From Erythrobacter sp. SG61-1L (GTDB taxonomy: Bacteria; Pseudomonadota; Alphaproteobacteria; Sphingomonadales; Sphingomonadaceae), in NCBI RefSeq assembly GCF_001305965.1, contig NZ_JXQC01000003.1, positions 744,001 through 808,000 on the forward strand: a stretch of 64,000 bases of DNA, written 5' to 3'. Both the position numbers and the translations under genes were made by a program. A model generated the notes under the pieces. It had not been told where the DNA came from, searched no databases, and worked only from the letters and a program-made list of their open reading frames with translations. Shown here piece by piece: positions 5,591-13,646 of this stretch. Numbering within the stretch: the stretch's first letter is position 1; every line of letters starts with the position of its first letter.

Positions 5591-7408
5591 ATGAGCACTA
5601 CACCTCTAAGCGACAGGTTCGCGATCGATCGCCGGAAATTTCTTACGCGCAGCTCCTTGGCAGCGAGCCTGCTAGGGCTTGGTCATGCCCTGCCGGCCTG
5701 GGCACGCGGGAGCCACGGCGGGACGATGGCGCGCAAAGGCAGCGACGTTCTTTCGGGTGAGCATCTGACGATGACCGTTGCGGACTCAAGCTTCGCCACC
5801 GCCAGTCGCCACGGTCCGGCAGTGACAGTCAATGGAACGCTGCCCGGTCCCTTGCTGCGTCTTCGTGAGGGCCAGAATCTTGTGGTCGACCTCGAGAATA
5901 ACAGCTCTATGGGAACCTCGATCCACTGGCACGGTCTGCTCGTCCCATTTCTGATGGACGGCGTCCCAGGCGTGACCATGGCCGCTGTCGAGCCGGGTGA
6001 ACGGTTCCGCTACGAATTTCCGATCCGGCAGGCCGGGACCTACTGGTGGCACGCGCACACCTTGCAGGAGCCGATGGGTCATTATGGCCCGATCATTATC
6101 GACCCGGCGAACGGTGACCCCCACCAGGTCGATCGCGATTATGTCGTGATGCTCTCCGACTGGTCGCCGATGGACCCGCATGTGCTGATGAAGAAGCTGA
6201 AGGTCGGAGAAGCACCCTTCAACTTCCAGAAGACCACGGCGACTGACGACTATCCCCTCTCGGGCGCTGAACGCCGGATGTGGGCCCGCATGCGCATGAT
6301 GCCGACCGATATCTCGGACGTTTCCGCGCCGCTCTACAGCTACCTCCTCAACGGTCATGGACCCGAAGACGGACTGGAATTTGCTTTCAATCCGGGTGAG
6401 CGGGTTCGCCTGCGTTTCATCAACGGCGCGGCGATGACGTTCTTCAATGTGCGCATTCCCGGCCTGCCGATGAAGGTCATCGCCGCCGACGGGCAGGACG
6501 TTCGTCCGATCGAAGTCGACGAGTTCCAGATCGGCAACGCCGAGACCTACGATGTCATCGTCGAGCCGACCGGCGCAGACGCTTTCGCGATCGTCGCCGA
6601 GGCGATGGACCGTTCAGGCATGGGTGTCGGCATGCTGGCGAGCCGCCCCGGCGCGCGTGCCGACGTTCCTCTGCTGCGCGATCCCCCTCTTCTGACTATG
6701 GCCGATATGGGCATGAATCACGGTTCGACTGCCGACAGCATGGACCACGGCGGGATGGATCATGGCGCAATGGAGGGAATGGATACCGGTTCATCCGGCG
6801 CCGCTTCGGGTACCATGGACAGATCGATGGACATGGACTCGATGTCGATGCGCGACACGTCACTGCTTCCGCCAAGCGTGAAGGTTGGACCCGGCGTCGA
6901 CATGGTTTCCATGAACCCAGTCGACCGCATGGGCGATCCCGGTATCGGTCTTGCCGACGTTGGCCACCGCGTCCTCAACTACAGGCAGCTTGTCTCGGCA
7001 AATATGAACCCGGACATGCGCCGGCCGACGCGGCTGAAGGAAATCCACCTGACCGGTAATATGGAACGATACATGTGGTCGTTCGACGGCCAGAAGTTCT
7101 CCGCCGTCACCGACGATCCGATCCGTTTCGCCTTCAACGAACGGGTCCGGGTCAAGCTCGTCAACGACACGATGATGGCTCACCCGATCCACCTGCACGG
7201 GCATTTCTTCGAGCTGGTGAACGGTGCGCCGCATGGACATCAGCCATTGAAACACACGGTCATCGTCCAGCCGGGTGGCAGCGCGCAATTCGATCTGACG
7301 GCGAACGAGCCAGGCGACTGGGCGTTTCACTGCCATCTCATCTACCACATGCACAACGGGATGTTTCAGGTCGTGACGGTCCGCCCGTTGCAGGGGGGAG
7401 AAGGCTGA
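5591..7408 (+). CDS. copA: CopA-type periplasmic multicopper oxidase (605 aa)
   Basis: CopA oxidises Cu(I) to Cu(II) in the periplasm and binds extra copper. The N-terminus carries a twin-arginine signal (DRRKFLTRSS, Arg14-Arg15) ending ALPAWA, so it is exported folded. The four copper-binding motifs are present: IHWHG (about 111-115), WWHAHT (about 151-156), HPIHLHGHFFE (from 531) and HCHLIYHMHNGM (from 580). A Met/His-rich insert with MDHGGMDHGAMEGMD lies near residues 375-400, typical of CopA. I start at ATG 5591 and not at the upstream TTG, because the TAT signal fits. The stop overlaps copB by one base. A predicted ECF promoter lies directly upstream. Confidence 0.95.
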   Translation: MSTTPLSDRFAIDRRKFLTRSSLAASLLGLGHALPAWARGSHGGTMARKGSDVLSGEHLTMTVADSSFATASRHGPAVTVNGTLPGPLLRLREGQNLVVDLENNSSMGTSIHWHGLLVPFLMDGVPGVTMAAVEPGERFRYEFPIRQAGTYWWHAHTLQEPMGHYGPIIIDPANGDPHQVDRDYVVMLSDWSPMDPHVLMKKLKVGEAPFNFQKTTATDDYPLSGAERRMWARMRMMPTDISDVSAPLYSYLLNGHGPEDGLEFAFNPGERVRLRFINGAAMTFFNVRIPGLPMKVIAADGQDVRPIEVDEFQIGNAETYDVIVEPTGADAFAIVAEAMDRSGMGVGMLASRPGARADVPLLRDPPLLTMADMGMNHGSTADSMDHGGMDHGAMEGMDTGSSGAASGTMDRSMDMDSMSMRDTSLLPPSVKVGPGVDMVSMNPVDRMGDPGIGLADVGHRVLNYRQLVSANMNPDMRRPTRLKEIHLTGNMERYMWSFDGQKFSAVTDDPIRFAFNERVRVKLVNDTMMAHPIHLHGHFFELVNGAPHGHQPLKHTVIVQPGGSAQFDLTANEPGDWAFHCHLIYHMHNGMFQVVTVRPLQGGEG

Positions 7409-8463
7409 TGCGAGCTGCAACTCTCCTCCTTTTCCCGCTCGCGGTGTTGCCCAGCATGGCAATCGCGCAAGACCACCAGCATGGCGCGCAAGCTCCCAAA
7501 GAAAGCGAGGCCACAGCTCCTTCGCACACGCCTACGGAGCCTTCCGCCGGAGACGGCAGCGGCATGGACCATGACACGATGGATCATGGGACCATGGACC
7601 ATTCTGCAATGAACCACGGGACGATGGGCCACGGCACGCCAGATCGTGGGATGATGGAACATGGGCCGATGGGGCATTCCGGTATGGAGCACTCTGCGAT
7701 GCCAGATGATACGCCGATACCGCAGGGGCCGCCTCCGCCGGATGCCTTCGAAGGCCCGGCCTTCGCCGCCGATGCTTTCGTCGGAGCTGAGAAAATGGCC
7801 GCGTCGCGCGCTTCGGTTGTCCGCGAAGTGAGTGGTCTGCCCGTATTCTGGTTCCAGGCCGATCGTGCCGAATATCGCGCGCGCGAAGGCAAGGACGGCT
7901 ACCTCTGGGATGTTCAGGGCTATTACGGCGGTGATCTAGACAAGTTCTGGTTCAAGAGCGAAGGGGAAGGCAGCTTCGGCGAGAAGCCTGAAGCGGCTGA
8001 AGTACAGGGCCTTTGGAGCCATGCGATTGGCCCTTGGTGGGACCTTCAGGTAGGCGCCCGACAGGACCTGGCCGGCCCCGAACGCACCTATGCTGTTGTT
8101 GGCGTGCAGGGGCTCGCGCCTTACCTGTTCGAAGTCGATACCGCAGCGTTTCTCTCGACAAAGGGCGATCTCACCGCACGCATCGAGGCTGAGCTTGACC
8201 AGCGTATTACCCAGCGCCTGATCCTCCAGCCGCGTGTCGAACTGAATCTGTCGGCGCAGGATATTCCCGAACTCGGGATCGGGGCCGGACTCGACACTGC
8301 CGAGGTCGGCCTGCGTCTGCGCTACGAATTTGCTCGCGAGTTCGCGCCATACCTAGGCATCGAGCAGGAGTGGAAGCTGGGAGGAAGTGCGGACTATGCT
8401 CGTCTGCTTGGAGAAGGCACATCTGCGACCAATTTTGTCATTGGTGTCAGATTCTGGTTCTAG
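7408..8463 (+). CDS. copB: CopB outer-membrane copper resistance protein (351 aa)
   Basis: CopB is an outer-membrane beta-barrel that works with CopA in copper sequestration or export. A signal peptide covers residues 1-20 (ending AIA). A low-complexity part follows with repeated MDHDTMDHGTMDHSAMNHG-type units at about 51-100. From about residue 140 the sequence is a barrel with alternating strands, including the CopB hallmark VSGLPVFWFQADRAEYR. It ends in the F-x-F/W pattern of outer-membrane proteins (VRFWF). The start ATG overlaps the copA stop (TGATG), so translation is coupled. Family identity is firm; the exact transport role is not. Confidence 0.93.
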   Translation: MRAATLLLFPLAVLPSMAIAQDHQHGAQAPKESEATAPSHTPTEPSAGDGSGMDHDTMDHGTMDHSAMNHGTMGHGTPDRGMMEHGPMGHSGMEHSAMPDDTPIPQGPPPPDAFEGPAFAADAFVGAEKMAASRASVVREVSGLPVFWFQADRAEYRAREGKDGYLWDVQGYYGGDLDKFWFKSEGEGSFGEKPEAAEVQGLWSHAIGPWWDLQVGARQDLAGPERTYAVVGVQGLAPYLFEVDTAAFLSTKGDLTARIEAELDQRITQRLILQPRVELNLSAQDIPELGIGAGLDTAEVGLRLRYEFAREFAPYLGIEQEWKLGGSADYARLLGEGTSATNFVIGVRFWF

Positions 8464-8990
8464 GTGCTCTGGCTCAAGGCGCAAGCAAGCCTGATGCTCC
8501 CATTCCTCGGTTTCGAAAATGACGACTTGCACAAGGTAGCTCCATTGACCGGTCCACCGTATTGGCTCTTCAACGGCCGGAGGTCCCGATAAATCTGAAG
8601 CTGGTCTGCGTCCGCGCACCGAGTTTTTCGGTGAATTTATCTCACATATCACTGGTGCATAGGGCCAGGCAAATATGCTGCGGTAGTTTCGCTGGTTGCC
8701 GATGAGCCTCTGGAGCCTGCGGAAAATGCTCGCGTTATCGTCGAGGCTCGTCGTTGCCGTGCCCAGCATCCTGAACTCCGTGCGGCTTGATGAAGCCTGG
8801 ATAATCCTTCGATCAATTCCAGTTGTCGCGCGCATAGCGCATGCCATCGCATTTCCGAAATGGTGGGGGTATCAATGGGGGTATTTTGCTGCTTTCGATA
8901 TAAAATACGTTGTAAAATCAGCGTCATAATGGAATTGTAAATATCCCTCCTCCGCTACCATCCCTTATCATTTTCAGTTTGCTGCCGTGT
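8464..8990. other. Gene-free stretch between copper block and core genes
   Basis: These 527 bases hold no gene I can support. Reading frames on both strands give low-quality proteins without motifs or ribosome binding sites. The base composition is visibly richer in A and T than either flank. Two near-identical 10-mers, TGGGGGTATC (8864-8873) and TGGGGGTATT (8876-8885), lie two bases apart, and a small hairpin (CACCGA/TCGGTG) is at 8617-8633. It may be a scar from insertion of the copper block, but no integrase or tRNA fragment is recognisable. Confidence 0.5.
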
Positions 8991-10499
8991 TCAGGCAGAG
9001 CGCATCTGCGCAGCCCGGCGGCGTTGCCGTTGCCGCAGGCGCTCGGTGAGTTCCTTCGCCACTGTCTGGCGCGGGATGCGACCCATGGCGTTGCGGGGGA
9101 TGAAGCGCACGTTGAACAATGCGAACAGGAACTGCTGGGGGAGCATGGGGCGGATCTTCAGCCGGACTGCGGACATGTCCTTGCCCGGTTGCAGCACCGC
9201 AGCAACGCCGATGACATCGCCCTGATCAAGCTGCAGCGCCACCACGCACACGTCTTCGAGCTCTGGCAGGGCGCTCAGCCGTTCCTCCAGTGCAACCGGA
9301 GAGAGCTTGGCGCCCGCGATATTGATGGTTTCCGAGGTGCGCCCAGTGATGGCGAACAGGCCGTCTTCAAAAAGGATGCCGATGTCGCCGGGATAGAACC
9401 AGCCGTCGCGGAAGGGCGCGCGCGGGCCATTATTGACGGGAATGCCTAGATAACCGTCGCACATGTAGTTGGACTTGATGCGCACAGCACCCGGCTTGCC
9501 GGCGGGGCGAACCTCGCCCTCTGCATCCACGATCTCGACCGTAATGCCAGGTTCGACCATGCCGACCGCGCCTGGATTGCGGCTGACCAGGGAACTGTCG
9601 CCAGCGGCGATGCGGCCCACTTCGGTGGCGCCATAACTCATCCGCACGGGCGAGCCGCAGCGTGCCAGAACGCGCTGACGCAGCAATGGCGCGACTCTGC
9701 CGCCGAACAGTTCGACAACCCGCTTTTCGCGGTCCGGCCATTGGCCCGGAACGAATTTGAGGATTTCCTGCATGCGGAACGGCGAGGCGGCTATGAAGGT
9801 CGAGGGGGCTACGAAAGATGCGAAGTCGGGCTGTTCGTCGCCCATCGCGGCCAGCAGGACAGTCGCGCCGATTTGCCAGGCGGCAATAGGATAACGCAGC
9901 CCGGTAGTGGTAATGAGGCCCAGCAGAGTAAGCAGCACTGTATCGGGAGTGATGTCGCCGGTCTCACGCACCTGTGTCAGGCGGCCGGCAAACAGCTTTG
10001 CGTCCCACCTGACGACCTTTGGAGTGCCGGTGGTGCCCGAAGTGGAGAGCAGGCGCACCGATTGGGCTTCAAGGCCCGTCAGATCACGCAAGCTGGCAGG
10101 CAGTTCGACCTGCTCGGCCAGGGGCTGCGTGCCTTGGGGAGAGAAGGGCAGCTTGTGTGTCGGATGGGCGGAGGCAGGCAGTCCGTCTATCTTGCCGATG
10201 GCCGCCGCATAGGGTCCGATTGCGCCGCTCGCGGCAACCTGAGGGGGCATTCCGCCGGTGGAGCAGACAAGCCCGGCCCGGATCGCGCCGAGCTGCATGA
10301 TCCAGTCCCAATAGCTGGTATTGGCGAGATGATTGGGATGCAAGGTCACCCGGTCCCCCGGTTCCAGCCCCTGGGCAAGCAGCCACTGCGCCATGGTGTC
10401 GATATCGGCGCACAGGCGGCCGTAAGTGATCAGGGCGCTGCCTGCGCGTACGGCAATACGCTCGCGGTCATGCGTGTAGATCGGTTCAAGAATTGGCAT
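8991..10499 (-). CDS. Adenylate-forming (AMP-binding) enzyme, acyl-CoA synthetase-like (502 aa)
   Basis: This is a class I adenylate-forming enzyme, which activates a carboxylic acid as an acyl-AMP. The P-loop core LLSTSGTTGTPKVVRW is at about residues 153-168. The A5 motif is YGATEVGRIA, and the A7-A8 region is YPGDIGILFED followed by GRTSETINIAGAKLSP. The C-terminal A10 motif normally ends in GK with the catalytic lysine; here it reads NAMGRIPRQ, with arginine in that place. The protein stands alone, with a gap on each side, and is divergent from trxB. The substrate cannot be told; a role in natural-product or fatty-acid activation is possible. The A10 change may weaken adenylation. Confidence 0.82.
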   Translation of the reverse strand: MPILEPIYTHDRERIAVRAGSALITYGRLCADIDTMAQWLLAQGLEPGDRVTLHPNHLANTSYWDWIMQLGAIRAGLVCSTGGMPPQVAASGAIGPYAAAIGKIDGLPASAHPTHKLPFSPQGTQPLAEQVELPASLRDLTGLEAQSVRLLSTSGTTGTPKVVRWDAKLFAGRLTQVRETGDITPDTVLLTLLGLITTTGLRYPIAAWQIGATVLLAAMGDEQPDFASFVAPSTFIAASPFRMQEILKFVPGQWPDREKRVVELFGGRVAPLLRQRVLARCGSPVRMSYGATEVGRIAAGDSSLVSRNPGAVGMVEPGITVEIVDAEGEVRPAGKPGAVRIKSNYMCDGYLGIPVNNGPRAPFRDGWFYPGDIGILFEDGLFAITGRTSETINIAGAKLSPVALEERLSALPELEDVCVVALQLDQGDVIGVAAVLQPGKDMSAVRLKIRPMLPQQFLFALFNVRFIPRNAMGRIPRQTVAKELTERLRQRQRRRAAQMRSA

Positions 10500-10698
10500 T
10501 GCCTGGCACTTTCCCTGTCATTCGCTTTCTTGCCCTGACCTGTGCGCAATCGCGCCAGCGGAGACAAGGGCAAGCAGCCGCCGCACTGCGGATAAGGACA
10601 GGTGAGCTTTCCCCAGCCCAAGCCTGCTTGCGATTGTCGTGGGCCGAGTGAAACACTACATGCCCGGCAGGAAACAGGCACACGGATTTACAGGCACC

Positions 10699-11664
10699 AT
10701 GGCAACCCACACCACTCGCATGCTGATTATCGGTTCCGGCCCGGCAGGTCTTTCCGCGGCCATTTATGGCGCGCGTGCGGGGATGGAGCCGATCGTGGTG
10801 CAGGGCCTCCAGCCCGGCGGTCAGCTGACCATTACGACCGATGTGGAGAACTATCCGGGCTTCCGTGAAGTGATCCAGGGGCCGTGGCTGATGCAGGAAA
10901 TGCAGGCTCAGGCCGAACATGTCGGCACGCGGATGCTGTGGGACACGATTGTGGACATCGACATTGCCGGCGGTTCGCCCTTCAAGGCCATTGGCGACAG
11001 CGGCGATGAATATGTCGGCGATGTGCTGGTGATCGCCACGGGCGCTCAGGCCAAGTGGCTGGGCGTGGAAGGCGAACAGGCGCTGTCGGGCAAGGGCGTG
11101 TCTGCCTGCGCGACTTGCGACGGGTTCTTCTATCGCGGCAAGAAGGTGGCTGTGATCGGTGGCGGCAACACCGCCGTGGAAGAGGCGCTGTACCTCACCA
11201 ACCATTCCGATGACGTGACCCTGATCCATCGCCGTGACGAATTGCGCAGCGAAAAGATTCTGCAGGATCGCCTGTTTGCCAATCCGAAGATCTCCACCCT
11301 CTGGAACAAGGCCGTCACCCGCTTCGTCGCGGGCGACAACGGCACGCTGAATCATGTGGAACTGACCGACACCGTCACCGGCGAGACGAGCACGCTGGAA
11401 GTGGACGGGGCCTTCGTTGCCATCGGCCATGCGCCTGCCACGGAACTGTTCAAGGGCAAGCTGCCGATGGATGAAAGCGGCTATTTGCTGGTGGAACCGG
11501 GTACGCCCAAGACCTCCGTGCCCGGCGTGTTCGCCTGCGGTGACGTGATGGACCACACCTATCGTCAGGCAATCACGGCGGCGGGCACGGGCTGCATGGC
11601 CGCGCTGGATGCGGAACGCTTCCTTGCCCAGCGTGATTTCGAGGCGGCGAAGACGGAGGCCTGA
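10699..11664 (+). CDS. trxB: Thioredoxin-disulfide reductase (321 aa)
   Basis: This cytoplasmic flavoenzyme passes electrons from NADPH to thioredoxin. FAD binding is shown by MLIIGSGPAGLSAAIY near the N-terminus and by the GVFACGDVMD segment near the C-terminus. The redox pair is CATC in SACATCDGFF at about residues 134-142. NADPH binding is GGGNTAVEEAL. The length is normal. I start at ATG 10699 because the family begins a few residues before the FAD loop; an upstream in-frame GTG would add 20 unrelated residues. It is transcribed alone, and an inverted repeat overlaps its stop codon. Confidence 0.96.
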   Translation: MATHTTRMLIIGSGPAGLSAAIYGARAGMEPIVVQGLQPGGQLTITTDVENYPGFREVIQGPWLMQEMQAQAEHVGTRMLWDTIVDIDIAGGSPFKAIGDSGDEYVGDVLVIATGAQAKWLGVEGEQALSGKGVSACATCDGFFYRGKKVAVIGGGNTAVEEALYLTNHSDDVTLIHRRDELRSEKILQDRLFANPKISTLWNKAVTRFVAGDNGTLNHVELTDTVTGETSTLEVDGAFVAIGHAPATELFKGKLPMDESGYLLVEPGTPKTSVPGVFACGDVMDHTYRQAITAAGTGCMAALDAERFLAQRDFEAAKTEA

Positions 11665-11672
11665 GGCCTCCG
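11654..11672. terminator. Hairpin overlapping the trxB stop codon
   Basis: CGGAGGCC at 11654-11661 and GGCCTCCG at 11665-11672 form an eight base pair stem around the TGA stop, which is the loop. It lies between the convergent trxB and MAPEG genes. No T run follows, so it may act as a weak or bidirectional terminator. Confidence 0.45.
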
Positions 11673-11680
11673 CCACCCGG

Positions 11681-12109
11681 TCAGAATACGGCCATCGCTG
11701 CGTGCAGGATCAGCGCCGCCAGCGCGAGGCTGGAGGCGACGAACAGCGCAAAGCGCAGGATCACCCGGTTGATCGTCACCTGCACCAGCGAGTGGACGAT
11801 TCTCAGGCCGACATAGACCCAGCCGAGATAGGCGTTCCAGCCGTCGCCCTGTCCAGTGATGGCAAGCACGATAGCAATCGCATAAAACACCGTAGGTGCT
11901 TCATGCAGGTGATTGTAATTATGCGCCTTCCACTGAACTTGCGGCGGCAGTAGCCGGTCAAGATCGGCTTCGGGATCGGTCGCAAGGCTGTTCGGATCGA
12001 CCTTTGCCGCAGTCATGGCAGGGATGCGGGTGGCGTACATCCACACCCAGATCACCATGGTCCATGCGGCCAGCACCACTACGGGTTGAAGGATCGCTGC
12101 CCCTACCAT
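11681..12109 (-). CDS. MAPEG family membrane protein, copy A (142 aa)
   Basis: MAPEG proteins are four-helix membrane proteins that include microsomal glutathione transferases. Four hydrophobic segments are visible, at about residues 8-28, 70-88, 95-112 and 118-140. The conserved WKAHNYNHLHEAPTVFYA segment and the second conserved stretch VYVGLRIVHSLVQ are both present. It is a tandem paralogue of the gene at 12123, only 13 bases away, with which it shares the WKAHNY-H-L-E-PT-FYA core. Both are probably cotranscribed. The substrate is unknown. Confidence 0.88.
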   Translation of the reverse strand: MVGAAILQPVVVLAAWTMVIWVWMYATRIPAMTAAKVDPNSLATDPEADLDRLLPPQVQWKAHNYNHLHEAPTVFYAIAIVLAITGQGDGWNAYLGWVYVGLRIVHSLVQVTINRVILRFALFVASSLALAALILHAAMAVF

Positions 12110-12122
12110 CGCATCGTCTCCT

Positions 12123-12554
12123 TCAGGCGAACAGGGCGAGTTTAATCGCCCGCGCGGCCAGATAGATCAGCGGCAGGTTGGAGAGCGTGAACAGCAGCAG
12201 CCGCACCGGAATGCGGTTCACCATGGACTGCCACAGCGAATGGGCGATCCGCAGCGCCACATAGATCCACGCGGCCAGCACATCCGTGCCACTGGCGCCC
12301 AGCAGGGCGACGATCACCGCCACGGCGTAGAACAGCGTGGGGGTTTCCGTCAGATGCGTGTAATTATGGGCTTTCCAGTTGACCGGATCGGGCAGCACGC
12401 CGTTGAGATCCTGTCCGCGTGCGCCGGGCTTGGCCTCGCTCGCCTTCGATCCCAGCTTCGCCAGTGAGCGCAGCCTGACTGCGGTCATCCACAGCAGCAT
12501 GAAGAGCGACCACGCCACCAGTACGGCAGCAGGCGCGAGCATCTTCGCTTCCAT
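12123..12554 (-). CDS. MAPEG family membrane protein, copy B (143 aa)
   Basis: This is the first gene of the tandem MAPEG pair. It shows the same layout: an N-terminal helix, a polar loop with GQDLNGVLPDPVNWKAHNY, then the TETPTLFYAVAVIVALLG helix and a third helix containing IYVALRIAHSLWQS. MAPEG proteins in sphingomonads commonly come in tandem and are of unknown role, possibly glutathione-dependent detoxification. The start at 12554 is preceded by a purine-rich stretch (GGGGGAGAG). The two copies appear to be about one-third identical by eye, so the duplication is old. Confidence 0.88.
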   Translation of the reverse strand: MEAKMLAPAAVLVAWSLFMLLWMTAVRLRSLAKLGSKASEAKPGARGQDLNGVLPDPVNWKAHNYTHLTETPTLFYAVAVIVALLGASGTDVLAAWIYVALRIAHSLWQSMVNRIPVRLLLFTLSNLPLIYLAARAIKLALFA

Positions 12555-12621
12555 ATCTCTCCCCCTCCTGTCTCCAGGAAGAGGTGAGACTGCCTGCCAC
12601 CCGATAGATTGTCAAACGCAA

Positions 12622-13599
12622 CTAATCCTGCGTTTCCAGCACTCTGGCAAAGCTTGCCGGATCGACATTGCCGCCGGTCAGCATGATCACCGTGCCCGGA
12701 TCGAGCGCCACCTTGCCCGCCAGCGCGGCGGCAAGGGCGACCGAACCGCCCGGTTCCAGCACCAGCCGCAGATGGGAGAAGGCGAAGCGTTGCGCCGCAC
12801 GCACTTCCGCCTCGCTCACGGCAAGGCCGGGGGAGGCGCGCTGTTGCAGCACGGCGAAGTTGATCGGCCACGTTGCCGGCGTCTGCAGCGCGTCGCAGGC
12901 CGTAGGGGGAGGGTTGGGGCCAACAGGCTGGATTTCGCCGGAAGCGAGGCTGCGCGCCACATCGTCCCACCCTTCCGGCTCCACAGGCACGATCGCGGCA
13001 TCAGGGCAGGCGAGGGCGAGTCCTGCGGTCAGCCCGCCACCGCCACAGGGCGCAACGATCCGGCTCGGGCCGCCGATCCCGCGCTCGGCCATTTGCGCTG
13101 CGATCTCGATCCCGGCGCTGCCCTGTCCCTCGATTACCCAGGCATCGCCATAGGCGTGGACGTAAGTGGCGCCGCGCTCGTCGCACAGGGCGCGGGCGAT
13201 GGCATCGCGGTCTTCGCCGCCGGGGCGGTCATAGAGAACGATTTCCGCACCCAGAGCGCGGACATTGGCGAGCTTAACCTTCGGCGCATCATTGGGCATC
13301 ACGATGGTGGCGGGAATGCCCAGCCGCCGCGCCGCCCATGCCACGCCTTGGGCATGATTACCGCTGGATACGCCGACTACCCCGCGTGCGGCTTCCTCGG
13401 GCGTCAGCGTGCTCAGCCGGTTCCAGCCGCCGCGAATCTTGAATGCGCCGATGGGCTGGAGGCATTCGGCCTTCACCCACAGCGCAACGCCCCCGATTTC
13501 CACCGGAAGAAGCGGCGAAGGAGGCAGGATCGCGGCGATCCGGGCTGCTGCGGAGACGGTTCCTTCATGCGAAGGTGCGCGCATTGGTTGTGCTGTCAT
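12622..13599 (-). CDS. Threonine/serine dehydratase-like PLP enzyme (325 aa)
   Basis: This fold-type II PLP enzyme resembles catabolic threonine dehydratases and serine racemases (IlvA/TdcB group without the regulatory domain). The PLP lysine is Lys54 in PIGAFKIRGG. The substrate loop SSGNHAQGVAWAA follows at about 77-89, and the glycine-rich phosphate cup APCGGGGLTAGLA is at about 183-195. It ends with LTGGNVD. The length of 325 fits the short catabolic form. It likely removes ammonia from threonine or serine to give a 2-oxo acid. It is divergent from the carboxynorspermidine synthase gene, 47 bases away. Confidence 0.85.
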   Translation of the reverse strand: MTAQPMRAPSHEGTVSAAARIAAILPPSPLLPVEIGGVALWVKAECLQPIGAFKIRGGWNRLSTLTPEEAARGVVGVSSGNHAQGVAWAARRLGIPATIVMPNDAPKVKLANVRALGAEIVLYDRPGGEDRDAIARALCDERGATYVHAYGDAWVIEGQGSAGIEIAAQMAERGIGGPSRIVAPCGGGGLTAGLALACPDAAIVPVEPEGWDDVARSLASGEIQPVGPNPPPTACDALQTPATWPINFAVLQQRASPGLAVSEAEVRAAQRFAFSHLRLVLEPGGSVALAAALAGKVALDPGTVIMLTGGNVDPASFARVLETQD

Positions 13600-13646
13600 G
13601 CCAGCGATCTATATGCGCAATCACGCTTCGGCAAAGGAGATAGGTT

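Noticed and set aside
8353-8927. Two overlapping minus-strand frames in the gap after copB.
   Set aside because: Neither has a motif, a good ribosome binding site or protein-like composition, and the first runs antisense into copB.
10486-11676. A long minus-strand frame opposite trxB.
   Set aside because: trxB is complete on the plus strand; the antisense frame has no recognisable domain.
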